From assembly GCF_002843175.1 (NCBI RefSeq), contig NZ_PJEO01000011.1:124001-188000 (forward strand): a stretch of DNA of 64,000 nucleotides. The letters are read 5' to 3'. Positions within the stretch are counted from its first letter, which is position 1. The number at the start of each line of letters is the position of its first letter. The notes beneath the pieces are model-generated. The model worked only from the letters and a program-made list of their open reading frames with translations. It made no database searches and was not told the origin of the DNA. This stretch comes from Confluentibacter flavum. Lineage in GTDB: Bacteria > Bacteroidota > Bacteroidia > Flavobacteriales > Flavobacteriaceae. Shown here piece by piece: positions 20,673 through 30,640 of this stretch. Both the position numbers and the translations under genes were made by a program.

Positions 20673-23636
20673 ATGACTAAGCTAAATAGTTTCCTGATAC
20701 TGATTTTACTGCAATTTTCTATTTTGAATGCTCAAAAAAGTCATGATTTTATAGTTGTTAATGAAGTAGAATCATGTCAAATTGTTATTGATAAAAAAGA
20801 TACCAAAGTCGTTGAAATCGCTGCAAATATATTAGCAAATGATATAAAAAACAGTACAGGCATAGCCATTAAAGTTTCGAATAACATAGGCTCTAATATC
20901 ATTCTCGCTGGCACCATTGGAAAGAATAAATTCATAGATCAACTCATCCACTCCAATAAAATAAAAATCGATTCGATCAAGGGTAAATGGGAGCGTTATA
21001 GTATCCAAGTCGTTAAAAATCCCTTCAAGGGCGTCCATCAAGCCTTAGTAATCGTGGGAGCAGATAGGCGAGGAACCGCTTACGGTTTGCTTGAAATCTC
21101 TAGAATGATTGGGATTTCTCCTTGGGAATGGTGGGCAGATGTGACACCCGAAAAGAAAAATGAGATTGTCATTTCTGTTGAAAACAAAACACATAAGGGG
21201 CCATCAGTAAAATACAGAGGCGTGTTTTTAAATGATGAAGATTGGGGATTGCAACGTTGGGCAGCATTAAATTTTGAACCGGAAACTGGCGATATGGGAC
21301 CAAAAACCTATGCGAAAGTTTTTGAATTGTTGCTGCGTTTACGAGCCAATACCATTTGGCCCGCCATGCATTCGAGTACTAAACCATTTTATTCCTATCC
21401 CAAAAATAAACAGGTGGCAGATGATTATGCCATTGTTGTAGGCACATCACATGCCGAGCCTATGTTGAGCAATATCAATACCGAGTGGAACCATAAAACT
21501 ATGGGTGAATATCGTTATGACACCAATTCAGAGGTTATAAAAAACGTGTTTACCAAACGCGTAAAAGAAGCTGCTCCATTTGAAAACATGTACACTACAG
21601 GAATGCGAGGGGAACACGATTCGCCTATGATTGTTGGTGAAGATGATACCGATAAACAAGTCAAATTATTAGAAAATATTATTGCCGACCAAAGGGCGAT
21701 TTTAAAGAAAGAACTAAAAAAAGATCCGAAAGCGATACCACAAGCTTTTATTCCTTATAAAGAAGTATTGACCTATTATCAAGAAGGATTACAGCTTCCA
21801 GAAGATATTACACTGGTTTGGACGGATGATAATTACGGTTATATGCGCCAGTTTAGTAAGCCCGAAGAACAAAAACGGTCTGGAGGCGCAGGCGTGTATT
21901 ATCACACATCCTATTGGGGGCGTCCACATGATTATTTATGGTTAAACTCCACCAACCCCGTTTTAATGTGGGAAGAAATGTCAAAAGCCTATGAATTTCA
22001 GTCCCGTGATTTATGGATTCTCAATTGTGGCGACATCAAACCACACGAATACAATATCGAATTGTTCTTAGACATGACTTGGGATATGGATGCTTTTGAA
22101 AAAAGTTGTGCGGTCAAAAGTCACATGAATGCTTGGGCAGCAAGAGAGTTTGGAAACAAACATGCAACCGAAATCACCGATGTCATGTTCGAAAATAATC
22201 GTCTTGCCTTTATAAGACGTCCTGAGTTTATGGCGTGGAGCCAAGTGGAGCCTATTACAAAATCGGGTGTTACGGAATTGACTCAGTTTCATTATGGTGA
22301 TGAAGTTGAAACGCGAATAAAAGCCTATCAATCCATTGAAGATAAAGTGGAAAAATTATATCCTAATATTGCCACTCATCGCAAAGATGCTTTTTATCAA
22401 TTAGTGTATTATCCTGTAATAGCCACTTCAAAAATAAATCAAAAGTGGTTGTACAGTTTCAAAAATGATTATGATGCCAAACAAGGTAAAATCAGTGCCA
22501 ATTATTATGCTGAGCAATCTGCCAATGCTTTTGATCGCATTCAAAAAGAAACCCAATATTATAATGAAACGTTGCATCAAGGAAAATGGCATCATATTAT
22601 GACTATGGAACCAAGGTTTCTTCCTGTATTTTCAAAACCATCCTATGTTTTTGTTGAACCAAACGAGAAAGCGGCTTTAGGCTTGGCATTGGAAGGTTAC
22701 GAAATGGAAGTCAATCATAAAATCATTAATAGTTTTGCTGATGTTTTGCCCATTTTTAATAGGTATACCGATAGCCATTATTTTATTGATGTGTATTTAA
22801 AAGGTGAAGGAAGTGTAACATGGAAAGCTATCCCGAAAGCCGATTGGATTAAAATTTCCGATGATCAAGGGATATTGAATAGTAAATCTGGAAATCTCAC
22901 AAAACGCTTATGGGTAAGTATAGATTGGGAAAAAGTGCCTCAAGGAGAGAACAAAAAAGAAGCACCTTTAGGGCATGATTTTCAGTTGATCCCGCCAAGT
23001 TATAAAGTAAATAGTGCCATTGATTTTATTTCAGAAGATAGTACGATAACAATAGGAGTTTCGGTTTACAATCCGAAATTTAAAGCATTGGAAAATTATG
23101 AAGGATTTATAGAGGACAAAGGTTTTGTGTCGATATATGCTGAAAATTTTACAAGAAATAAAGCGGGAAAACAAGCGCAATGGGACGTATTTGATGGTGT
23201 TGGTTATACGGGAAAGGTCATTGCGGCATTGCCGAGAAGTGTCGATTCGGAAACCGATTTAAAATTAATTCAGCAAAATAATCCTTTACTGGAATATGAT
23301 TTTTATACCTTTAATTTCGGAGAAGCAGACGTTCGAGTGCAAGCAATCCCTACGCATGCAGATTATGAAGGGCGCGGCGTGCGTTGTGCTGTTGCTATAG
23401 ACGATGCAACCCCCGTTATTGTTGATTTTCAAACTTCTGGTAGAAGTGAAGCTTGGAAACAAAATGTGCTCAAAAATGCCAGTGTACAATCGGTGAAACA
23501 AATTATCAACAAGGCAGGAAAGCATACACTTAAAATTTGGATGGTAGATTCAGGTGTCATGATAGATCAAGTGTTGATTGATTTGGGAGGATGGAAATCG
23601 AGTTATGCGTTTCCAAAAGAGACTTTTAAAGAATAA
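20673..23636 (+). CDS. GH115 alpha-glucuronidase-like protein
   Basis: The 987-residue secreted enzyme is of full GH115 length. A signal peptide (LILLQFSILNAQ) is followed by an N-terminal GH-associated alpha/beta domain, which includes IVGADRRGTAYGLLEISRMIGISPWEWW. The catalytic barrel starts at VKYRGVFLNDEDWGLQRWA and carries LRLRANTIWPAMHS, VGTSHAEPML and WTDDNYGYMRQ. A helical region and the GH115 C-terminal beta-sandwich (GYTGKVIAALPRS, LKIWMVDSGVMIDQVLIDLGG) complete it. Characterised members remove (4-O-methyl-)alpha-D-glucuronic acid from xylan. No xylanase or xylosidase accompanies it in this operon; its partners are mannosidases and an alpha-GlcNAcase, so an alpha-linked GlcA in a mannose/GlcNAc-containing glycan is a better fit. 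Arabinogalactan or another GlcA glycan is the alternative. Confidence 0.93.
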   Translation: MTKLNSFLILILLQFSILNAQKSHDFIVVNEVESCQIVIDKKDTKVVEIAANILANDIKNSTGIAIKVSNNIGSNIILAGTIGKNKFIDQLIHSNKIKIDSIKGKWERYSIQVVKNPFKGVHQALVIVGADRRGTAYGLLEISRMIGISPWEWWADVTPEKKNEIVISVENKTHKGPSVKYRGVFLNDEDWGLQRWAALNFEPETGDMGPKTYAKVFELLLRLRANTIWPAMHSSTKPFYSYPKNKQVADDYAIVVGTSHAEPMLSNINTEWNHKTMGEYRYDTNSEVIKNVFTKRVKEAAPFENMYTTGMRGEHDSPMIVGEDDTDKQVKLLENIIADQRAILKKELKKDPKAIPQAFIPYKEVLTYYQEGLQLPEDITLVWTDDNYGYMRQFSKPEEQKRSGGAGVYYHTSYWGRPHDYLWLNSTNPVLMWEEMSKAYEFQSRDLWILNCGDIKPHEYNIELFLDMTWDMDAFEKSCAVKSHMNAWAAREFGNKHATEITDVMFENNRLAFIRRPEFMAWSQVEPITKSGVTELTQFHYGDEVETRIKAYQSIEDKVEKLYPNIATHRKDAFYQLVYYPVIATSKINQKWLYSFKNDYDAKQGKISANYYAEQSANAFDRIQKETQYYNETLHQGKWHHIMTMEPRFLPVFSKPSYVFVEPNEKAALGLALEGYEMEVNHKIINSFADVLPIFNRYTDSHYFIDVYLKGEGSVTWKAIPKADWIKISDDQGILNSKSGNLTKRLWVSIDWEKVPQGENKKEAPLGHDFQLIPPSYKVNSAIDFISEDSTITIGVSVYNPKFKALENYEGFIEDKGFVSIYAENFTRNKAGKQAQWDVFDGVGYTGKVIAALPRSVDSETDLKLIQQNNPLLEYDFYTFNFGEADVRVQAIPTHADYEGRGVRCAVAIDDATPVIVDFQTSGRSEAWKQNVLKNASVQSVKQIINKAGKHTLKIWMVDSGVMIDQVLIDLGGWKSSYAFPKETFKE

Positions 23637-23643
23637 ATAATTC

Positions 23644-25479
23644 ATGGGATTTCAAAAATGTCTTTTTAATTTATTGTTATTGCTTGTTTTGGTTTCCTGT
23701 AAAACAGAACAGCAAGCCATTGAGAAAAATGAGCGTATTGTTTTTATAGCTGATGCGCATTTAAGTGATATTTTTGGCACATTTCAAGATATCGATTATA
23801 AAGGCATTCCAAATCCGGTAACGGGTGAGTATGCCAATATCAGAACCATGGGTTCGCAATTACAATCTACCCGAATTTTCAATGAAAATTATTTTGCGTT
23901 TATAGCCGCCTTAGAAGATATTTCTAAAAAAGGAATAAAAATAGTGGCGTTGCCTGGTGATTTTAGTGATGATGGACAACCTGTGCATTTAAGAGGTTTG
24001 AAACGCATTTTGAATGAATATACAGAAAAGCATGGTATGTCTTTTTTTGTTACCACAGGAAATCATGATGCGGTAAGACCTTTTTCCCAAGACGCTAGCA
24101 AAATCGATTTTTTAGGAAAAGATGGTAAAGAACAAATCATTACAAGTTCAAGAGCTAAATTGACGGTTGAAGAAGACGAATTGGAACCCATTATTACCTC
24201 CGATATCAAGAATTGGGGCTATAAGGAAATGACACAGGAAATGGCTGATTTCGGATTCTTTCCTCAAAAAAAATACTTTTATTGGGAAACCCCTTTTTCT
24301 AATTATGCTTATGAGGATTATACTTATGATAAAGCTTTAATAGTAGCGCCATTAGATAAAAGAACGTATAGCATTAAAAACACCAATCTGTTTCTTCCAG
24401 ATGTGAGTTATTTGGTCGAACCGGTAAAAGGAATCTGGTTGTTGGCTATCGATGCCAACGCTTACGTTCCTGTTGAAAAATTATCGGGAGAAAAGGATAA
24501 TCCTAAAGATTTTTCAGGGGTAAGCATCGGTTATGATAATGTGCTTTTATATAAAAGCCATTTGATTGATTGGGTGAAAAAAGTTTCGGCTCAAGCCAAG
24601 GAAAAAGGGAAGCTATTGATTGCCTTTAGTCATTACCCTATGGTCGATTTTAATGATGATGCTTCCACGGAAATGAAAGCTTTTTTTGGAATCCATAAAA
24701 TGCAATTGCAAAGAGTACCAGTTGAAGCCGTGGCACAATCTTTTGCAGATGCTGGGCTTCAAATTCATTTTGGTGGACACATGCATATTAATGATACGGG
24801 CGTGCGTACTACAGCACAAGGCAATACTTTGTTTAATATTCAAACCCCTTCGCTGGCAGCTTATATGCCGAGTTATAAAATTTTGACCATACATTCAAAT
24901 GAAAAAGTTGAGGTAGAAACAGTGGTTGTTGGTACTGTTCCAGAATTTAGTAGTTTATTTCCTTTTTATGAAGAAGAATATGCATACTTAGAACAAATAA
25001 AAAGCCCCAAAATTTGGAATAAAGAGATTTTGGAAGCAACAGATTATAAAAAGTTTACAGAATGGCATTTAGAGGAATTGACAAGGCTTCGTTTTTTGCC
25101 CGAAGATTTTCCAGTAGCATTTTTGGCCGATATAGCAAAGCTTTCTGGAAAGGATTTATTGTTGATTAATAAAGGTGCTTCAGAAATTGAGAAACAATTA
25201 TTAGCTAATGATTTAACGATTCAGGATTTTGAAACATGGACAGGCTATGATATGATTTTTGATTTTTACCGATTGAGAAATGCCGATGAATTGGCCGTTC
25301 CAGATATAGGTTCTAAAAGATTAAAACAGTACAAAATGGTTTGTGAGCAGCTTGAAAAATCAAATAATGAACAGCTTGTTTTATGGTCTAAAATAGTTCA
25401 GAAAACATTACAAGGCCTGCCCTCAAATCATTTTAAAATCGATTTAAAAACAAACAAAATCGATAGAATAACACCTTGA
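23644..25479 (+). CDS. Calcineurin-like metallophosphoesterase lipoprotein
   Basis: The 611-residue lipoprotein (signal ending LLVLVSCKTEQ) has the complete dimetal phosphoesterase motif set: DAHLSD, GDFSDDG, GNHDAVRP, SHYPMVDF and GGHMHINDTG. The catalytic domain covers roughly residues 25-400. The remaining 200 residues are mostly helical and charged and carry no motif I recognise. Export and lipidation put it outside the cytoplasmic membrane, so it acts on an extracytoplasmic phosphate mono- or diester. It begins 7 bases after the GH115 stop and is the last enzyme of the operon. Within an inositol-glycan hypothesis it would remove or open the inositol phosphate; cyclic nucleotide phosphodiesterase or general phosphatase activity is equally compatible with the fold. 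Confidence 0.88.
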   Translation: MGFQKCLFNLLLLLVLVSCKTEQQAIEKNERIVFIADAHLSDIFGTFQDIDYKGIPNPVTGEYANIRTMGSQLQSTRIFNENYFAFIAALEDISKKGIKIVALPGDFSDDGQPVHLRGLKRILNEYTEKHGMSFFVTTGNHDAVRPFSQDASKIDFLGKDGKEQIITSSRAKLTVEEDELEPIITSDIKNWGYKEMTQEMADFGFFPQKKYFYWETPFSNYAYEDYTYDKALIVAPLDKRTYSIKNTNLFLPDVSYLVEPVKGIWLLAIDANAYVPVEKLSGEKDNPKDFSGVSIGYDNVLLYKSHLIDWVKKVSAQAKEKGKLLIAFSHYPMVDFNDDASTEMKAFFGIHKMQLQRVPVEAVAQSFADAGLQIHFGGHMHINDTGVRTTAQGNTLFNIQTPSLAAYMPSYKILTIHSNEKVEVETVVVGTVPEFSSLFPFYEEEYAYLEQIKSPKIWNKEILEATDYKKFTEWHLEELTRLRFLPEDFPVAFLADIAKLSGKDLLLINKGASEIEKQLLANDLTIQDFETWTGYDMIFDFYRLRNADELAVPDIGSKRLKQYKMVCEQLEKSNNEQLVLWSKIVQKTLQGLPSNHFKIDLKTNKIDRITP

Positions 25480-25535
25480 TAAAGGATGAATGTTTATTTA
25501 TTCAAAATAAGTAAATTGCATATGTAAATAATTCT

Positions 25536-28500
25536 ATGAAACAACATACTCTCATATTATTTTTTTCCTTAATTGTTTTTTGTGTTTCTAATTCCCAGAA
25601 CATAAAATTTGAGCATTATAATGATAATGATGGCTTATCGCATAATTCGGTTAGGCACATTGTTCAAGATAAAAAGGGTTTTTTGTGGTTTGGTACTTTC
25701 TCGGGATTGAACCGTTTTGATGGTTATCAATTTAAAACCTATTTAAGTTCTGCGTCGGGTAATAACAAATTATATAATGATGATATCACAGCATTGGAAT
25801 TAGATGAGGAGTCTAATAATTTTTGGATTGGTACACGAAAAGGGTTAACTCTTTTTAAAATGGACACAAACATTTTTACTACTTTTTTGCCACAAAAGAA
25901 TAATCCGAATAGTTTGCCTGAGGAAGAAATTCGGTCAATTCATGTAGATAAATTCAAAAGAGTATGGGTAGGAACCAAAACCAAAGGGATATACATATTT
26001 ATTTATGGAGAAAACAGATTTGAACATGTGCCCATTAAAGATTTTGATTATGTAAAAGAAATTTATGAAGATAAGAATGGCAATATTTGGTTGGGGAGTT
26101 ATGGAAATGCATCAGTTGCAAAAATCACCCTAGATGTTGGTGGTAATGTTGTAAAAACTAAAACATATACGCTATCAATTCCTAATTCCAACGAGAGAAA
26201 TCCGTATGTTAATTTTATTTATGAAGATGCAAAGCAAGATATTTTTATTGGTACTCGGGAAGGGCTTTATAAATTAGATAAAATAAATGATGAATTCGTA
26301 ACCCTTTATATTGATAATAAGGATATTAGGATTGCTTTGGGTAACCATTTTTTATCAGTTGCTCAAGCCCCAGATGGGAAGTATTGGGTAGGAACTTTAG
26401 GCGGTTTGCTAGTTTGCAATGCATTAGAAGACATAAAAAATGGTAATTACAAATGGTATTATTCAGTTTTATCTGATAATACATCGTTAGTAGATAATTT
26501 AGTATCGGCCTTATATTTTGATGCTTCTGGTGTTTTATGGATTGGAACAGAAGATGGATTGGATAAATACGATCCTTATGAAAACCAGTTTGCTCTAAAC
26601 AAAGATATTTCGCGTTATATTGGTAATCAAGCGCCACGAATTAGAGGTTTTTCTAAAACATATGATGAAAAAGTAATTGTACAAACTAGAAATAATGGAC
26701 TTTTTATTTCTAGTAATGAGAATTTTATTCCGCTGTATGACAATAAAAAGGATATGGCGAGTATTTATTCAGATGATGGCAAAGTATTTTATTGCGGTTT
26801 GTGGAATGGAAATGTGCTTGTATACAATTACCTTAATAATTCATCAACAGAAATAAATATTGGATTTGAAACGGCACCTGTATTTGCTTTTTCCAGGATT
26901 AATGAACAAGAAATGATGGTAGGCTCCTTTGGCGAAGGAGCTGTGGTTTTGAATACAAAAACATTACAAGTTCAGCCATCGGCAGACAGATTGCTTCCAG
27001 GCTTTCAAATAAATGCTATTGAAAATGATAAGAACAATACCATGTGGTTTGCAACCGAGACAGGAGCAGTAAAGTACAGTATTAAATCTGGGCACATTGA
27101 AATCTATAAATCGCTTTCTAATAATGAAAATGGCTTGCCCCGAAATGATAATGTTAGTGATGTCATGATCGATTCCCAAGGAAAGGTTTGGGCTTCTACA
27201 CCTAACGGATTAAGTTTTTATGATGCTTTAAACAATAATTTTAAGGAGTTAATAGAGCCTAAGGAACTCTCTGGGAAATGGATTACAGATATGCTAACAG
27301 ATGATAATGGAGACTTATGGTTAAATATCAATAACAATAGTGTAGCCAGACTTAAAGCTAACCTAAAAAATATAAATATATACCATGTAAATAGCGGCAA
27401 CAGATTAGATGTTTTTAGTTCAAGTGGATTTTATAATTTCAATAATTCAAACATTTATTTAGGAGGTAAAAATGGGATTATTTATTTTTCGCCACATACT
27501 ATGACCAAAAATAAATGGTCGCCCATGCCAGTTATAACAGAATTTAAGATTCAGAACGAAGAGGTATTTCCGGGCATGAATATTAATGGGCAAGTGCCAC
27601 TTTTAAAAGATTTTAATTATACTAAAGAAGTATCACTAAGCTATGCCAACCGCAATTTTTCATTTCAGTTTTCTGCACCCTCATTTACAAATGAAAGGCT
27701 TAACAAATTTCAATATATGTTAGAAGGTTTTGATGAAAGCTGGATAACAACTAACAGCAATTCTAGAACGGTTCAATATACAAACCTCTACCCAGACGAT
27801 TATGTTTTTAAAGTAAGATCTAGCAATAGTGATGGAAATTGGAGTGATACAGCGTCTTATCAAATAAAAATTCTGCCACCATTTTGGTTAACCCCCAGCG
27901 CTTTTATACTTCTTTTTATTTTGTTGGTTACTATTTTTTATTTTGTTAGAAGAGAGATTAAAAGCCGTATTAAATTAAAACAAGAATTACTTACAGAAAA
28001 AGTTAATAGAGAACACAATCTTAAATTAAATACTGAAAAACTTAGGTTTTTTACTAATATTTCCCATGAACTAAGAACACCATTAACCCTCATTTTAGGC
28101 CCTGCCAAACAATTAATTGATGAAAACAAAACCAATGCTACCGACTATCAAAAAAGTAGATATAATCTTATTTACCAAAATGCAAGCAGGTTGTTAAACC
28201 TAGTAAACCAAGTACTTGATTTTAGAAAAGCGGAATCTGGGGAATTAAAGCTTAAAGTTTCAAAAACGGACATTCTTTCTTATTCTAGAAATATTTTTGA
28301 TTCATTCAAGGAAATGGCCAATAACAAAAAAATAAGATTGAATTTTATTTCTGAAGAAGAGAGCATTATTGGCTGGATAGATAATGATAAGTATGATAAA
28401 ATTCTTTACAATCTGCTGTCAAACGCCTTAAAATTTACCAATAAATTTGGCAATATAGATGTATTTATAAAGCTAAAAGATGGAGCTAGAGAGTTCTTAA

Positions 28501-29579
28501 TAGTTGAGGTAAGCGACGATGGCATTGGAATTCCTTTAAAAAGTCAAGAAAAAATTTTCACAAGGTTCTATCAGGCTACCAATAGCAAAGCCAATAATAC
28601 GGGCACGGGTATTGGTCTGTCTTTGGTAAAATCATTGGTAGAACTTCATAAAGGATCCATAAAAGTAGAAAGCGCAACCAATAAAGGAAGCATATTTAAG
28701 GTTGAAATTCCCATAGAGCGCCATTTATATAATGATAAAGAAGTATTTGAATATATTTTAAAAGATGAGAGTTTAAAAGATGTACTTGTTACAGATAAAC
28801 CAGCTAAAAAAATAATTCAAAACACAGAGTTAAAACAAAAAATACTGGTGGTTGAAGATAATACCGAGCTGAGAAAATATTTGATTGATTATCTGTCTGA
28901 CTATTATAAAGTGTATGATGCAGAAAATGGGGAAGAAGGGTTGAGGATTTGTAGACAAATGAAGCCCATATTATGTGTTGCAGATGTTATGATGCCCGTT
29001 ATGGATGGCCATGAATTTTGTAGTGAATTGAAAAAGGATGAGTTTATTAGCCATATTCCTGTTGTGTTATTAACGGCGCTTTCTGAAAATGAAGATAAGG
29101 TAAAGGGTTATGGGCTAGGAGCCGATGGTTATTTAGTAAAACCCTTTGATCCGTCTTTATTAAAAACGGTTATAGAGAATATTATAAAATCTAGATTAGA
29201 ATTAAAATCGAAATTCTCTGGCGAAGTAGAAAGCGAAATAGGTTTACTAACTCATTCTCCAATTGATGAGGAATTTATGGAAAAAGTAACTAGTTTAATA
29301 AATGATAATTTAAGTGAATTGGATTTATCAACAGAATTTCTGTGTGATAAATTAGCAGTAAGTTCTTCAAAATTATATCGAAAAATCAAAGAACTAACCG
29401 ATTTAGCTCCTAACGAATTTATCCGGACTATACGCTTAAAGAAATCGGCGCAACTACTTAAAACCAAAAAATATAATGTATCTGAAGTAACTAATTTAGT
29501 GGGCTTTAACGACCCTTTGTATTTCAGTAGATGTTTTAAGAAACAGTTTGGTTTTCCGCCAAGTAAATTGATTAATTGA
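25536..29579 (+). CDS. Hybrid two-component system regulator (HTCS) of the first locus
   Basis: The protein has 1347 residues. A signal peptide (FFSLIVFCVSNSQ) is followed by periplasmic two-bladed propeller repeats with many 'Reg_prop' motifs (GLSHNSVRHIVQDKKGFLWFG, GLPRNDNVSDVMIDSQGKVW), then a Y_Y_Y domain around residues 700-770. One transmembrane helix lies near residues 786-806. The histidine kinase part has His844 in NISHELRTPL and an ATPase domain with GTGIGLSLV. The receiver has phospho-acceptor Asp1150 in VADVMMP, and an AraC-type DNA-binding domain forms the last 100 residues. The protein senses an oligosaccharide in the periplasm and activates its locus directly. It follows the phosphoesterase gene by 56 bases. 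The three direct-repeat operators in the locus are its likely targets. Confidence 0.95.
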   Translation: MKQHTLILFFSLIVFCVSNSQNIKFEHYNDNDGLSHNSVRHIVQDKKGFLWFGTFSGLNRFDGYQFKTYLSSASGNNKLYNDDITALELDEESNNFWIGTRKGLTLFKMDTNIFTTFLPQKNNPNSLPEEEIRSIHVDKFKRVWVGTKTKGIYIFIYGENRFEHVPIKDFDYVKEIYEDKNGNIWLGSYGNASVAKITLDVGGNVVKTKTYTLSIPNSNERNPYVNFIYEDAKQDIFIGTREGLYKLDKINDEFVTLYIDNKDIRIALGNHFLSVAQAPDGKYWVGTLGGLLVCNALEDIKNGNYKWYYSVLSDNTSLVDNLVSALYFDASGVLWIGTEDGLDKYDPYENQFALNKDISRYIGNQAPRIRGFSKTYDEKVIVQTRNNGLFISSNENFIPLYDNKKDMASIYSDDGKVFYCGLWNGNVLVYNYLNNSSTEINIGFETAPVFAFSRINEQEMMVGSFGEGAVVLNTKTLQVQPSADRLLPGFQINAIENDKNNTMWFATETGAVKYSIKSGHIEIYKSLSNNENGLPRNDNVSDVMIDSQGKVWASTPNGLSFYDALNNNFKELIEPKELSGKWITDMLTDDNGDLWLNINNNSVARLKANLKNINIYHVNSGNRLDVFSSSGFYNFNNSNIYLGGKNGIIYFSPHTMTKNKWSPMPVITEFKIQNEEVFPGMNINGQVPLLKDFNYTKEVSLSYANRNFSFQFSAPSFTNERLNKFQYMLEGFDESWITTNSNSRTVQYTNLYPDDYVFKVRSSNSDGNWSDTASYQIKILPPFWLTPSAFILLFILLVTIFYFVRREIKSRIKLKQELLTEKVNREHNLKLNTEKLRFFTNISHELRTPLTLILGPAKQLIDENKTNATDYQKSRYNLIYQNASRLLNLVNQVLDFRKAESGELKLKVSKTDILSYSRNIFDSFKEMANNKKIRLNFISEEESIIGWIDNDKYDKILYNLLSNALKFTNKFGNIDVFIKLKDGAREFLIVEVSDDGIGIPLKSQEKIFTRFYQATNSKANNTGTGIGLSLVKSLVELHKGSIKVESATNKGSIFKVEIPIERHLYNDKEVFEYILKDESLKDVLVTDKPAKKIIQNTELKQKILVVEDNTELRKYLIDYLSDYYKVYDAENGEEGLRICRQMKPILCVADVMMPVMDGHEFCSELKKDEFISHIPVVLLTALSENEDKVKGYGLGADGYLVKPFDPSLLKTVIENIIKSRLELKSKFSGEVESEIGLLTHSPIDEEFMEKVTSLINDNLSELDLSTEFLCDKLAVSSSKLYRKIKELTDLAPNEFIRTIRLKKSAQLLKTKKYNVSEVTNLVGFNDPLYFSRCFKKQFGFPPSKLIN

Positions 29580-29613
29580 TTCTTTTTCTTCTAAATAGCA
29601 TATATGTCAAAAA

Positions 29614-29671
29614 ATATCCATGTTTTTGATGTATTAATCCATCCCTTTCCTTAGTCTATATTTTAGTTTCG
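29614..29671 (+). promoter_or_regulatory. Direct-repeat operator and promoter of the inositol oxygenase operon
   Basis: Half-sites ATATCCAT (29614-29621) and TAATCCAT (29635-29642) start 21 bases apart. The -7-like TAGTTTCG starts at 29664, again 22 bases after the last base of the second half-site and 38 bases before the start codon. The spacer shares GTTTTTGA with the operator of the GH89 operon at 4593. This ties inositol catabolism to the glycan-degradation operons. Confidence 0.7.
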
Positions 29672-29701
29672 TTTAAAACTAATTTTTTCAATTATAGCAT
29701 C

Positions 29702-30574
29702 ATGAAAAAGGCATTTGATTCAAACAATCCATTGAATAATTTAAATGAATGGGAAGATGATTTGTTGTCACGATATCCAGATCCATCTGAAAAGAAAAAG
29801 GAAAAAGATGAATTTAGAAATTATGTGGATTCAGAACGGGTAGAAACGGTTAAAGAATTTTACAGAATAAATCATACCTATCAAACCTACGATTTTGTAT
29901 GTAGTAAGGAAGAAGAATTTTTAAAATTCAATAAAAAGAAAATGTCTATTTGGGAAGCTGTTGATTTTTTAAACACGCTTGTTGATGATAGTGACCCTGA
30001 TATTGATTTAGACCAAACACAACATCTTTTACAAACTTCTGAGGCCATTAGAGCAGACGGACACCCAGATTGGTTTGTGCTTACAGGATTTATACACGAT
30101 TTAGGAAAAATTTTATGTTTGTTTGGAGAACCACAATGGGCAGTTGTAGGCGATACATTTCCTGTTGGGTGTGCTTATTCAGATAAAATAGTGTATTCAG
30201 AATTTTTTAAAGAAAACCCAGATTATACAGATGAAAGGTTTAATACAAAACTAGGTGTTTATTCTGAAAATTGCGGATTAGACCAAGTGAAAATGAGTTG
30301 GGGGCATGATGAATACCTGTATCAAATTATGAAGAACTATTTGCCTGATCCAGCTTTATATATGATTCGCTATCATTCGTTTTATTCCCAACATAAAGAA
30401 AATGCGTATACCCATTTAATGAACGAGAAAGATATTGAGATGTTTGAGTGGGTAAAAAAATTCAACCCATATGATTTATACACGAAAGCTCCTGTGAGGC
30501 CAGATGTACAAGCATTACTGCCTTATTACAAAGGATTGGTAGCTAAATATTTGCCAGAAAAATTGAAGTTTTAA
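29702..30574 (+). CDS. myo-Inositol oxygenase (MIOX)
   Basis: The 290-residue cytosolic protein matches the animal and plant MIOX family throughout. MIOX uses O2 and a diiron centre to convert myo-inositol to D-glucuronate. All six iron ligands can be assigned: His108 ([11 protein letters not shown]), His132-Asp133 (GFIHDLGK), His202 (WGHDEY), His225 (RYHSFY) and Asp258 (FNPYDLYTK). The 33-residue spacing of the last two equals that in the human enzyme. The segment [17 protein letters not shown] is the MIOX signature. There is no signal peptide. MIOX is uncommon in bacteria, and its place behind the shared operator and before a symporter and a glucosaminide acetyltransferase is unusual. The product, glucuronate, would join the glucuronate released by GH115 in hexuronate catabolism, whose genes are not in the window. 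Confidence 0.95.
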   Translation: MKKAFDSNNPLNNLNEWEDDLLSRYPDPSEKKKEKDEFRNYVDSERVETVKEFYRINHTYQTYDFVCSKEEEFLKFNKKKMSIWEAVDFLNTLVDDSDPDIDLDQTQHLLQTSEAIRADGHPDWFVLTGFIHDLGKILCLFGEPQWAVVGDTFPVGCAYSDKIVYSEFFKENPDYTDERFNTKLGVYSENCGLDQVKMSWGHDEYLYQIMKNYLPDPALYMIRYHSFYSQHKENAYTHLMNEKDIEMFEWVKKFNPYDLYTKAPVRPDVQALLPYYKGLVAKYLPEKLKF

Positions 30575-30640
30575 TCAAATATGTATTTATTCTGATTAGT
30601 GCTTCTGCTTTTATTTATCTAACCAACTGAGACCAAAAAT

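Noticed and set aside
20673-23636. Glucuronoxylan as the target of GH115
   Set aside because: No GH10, GH11, GH67 or xylan-type GH43 gene shares its operon; its neighbours are GH92 mannosidases and a phosphoesterase. Still possible, but it does not explain the locus.
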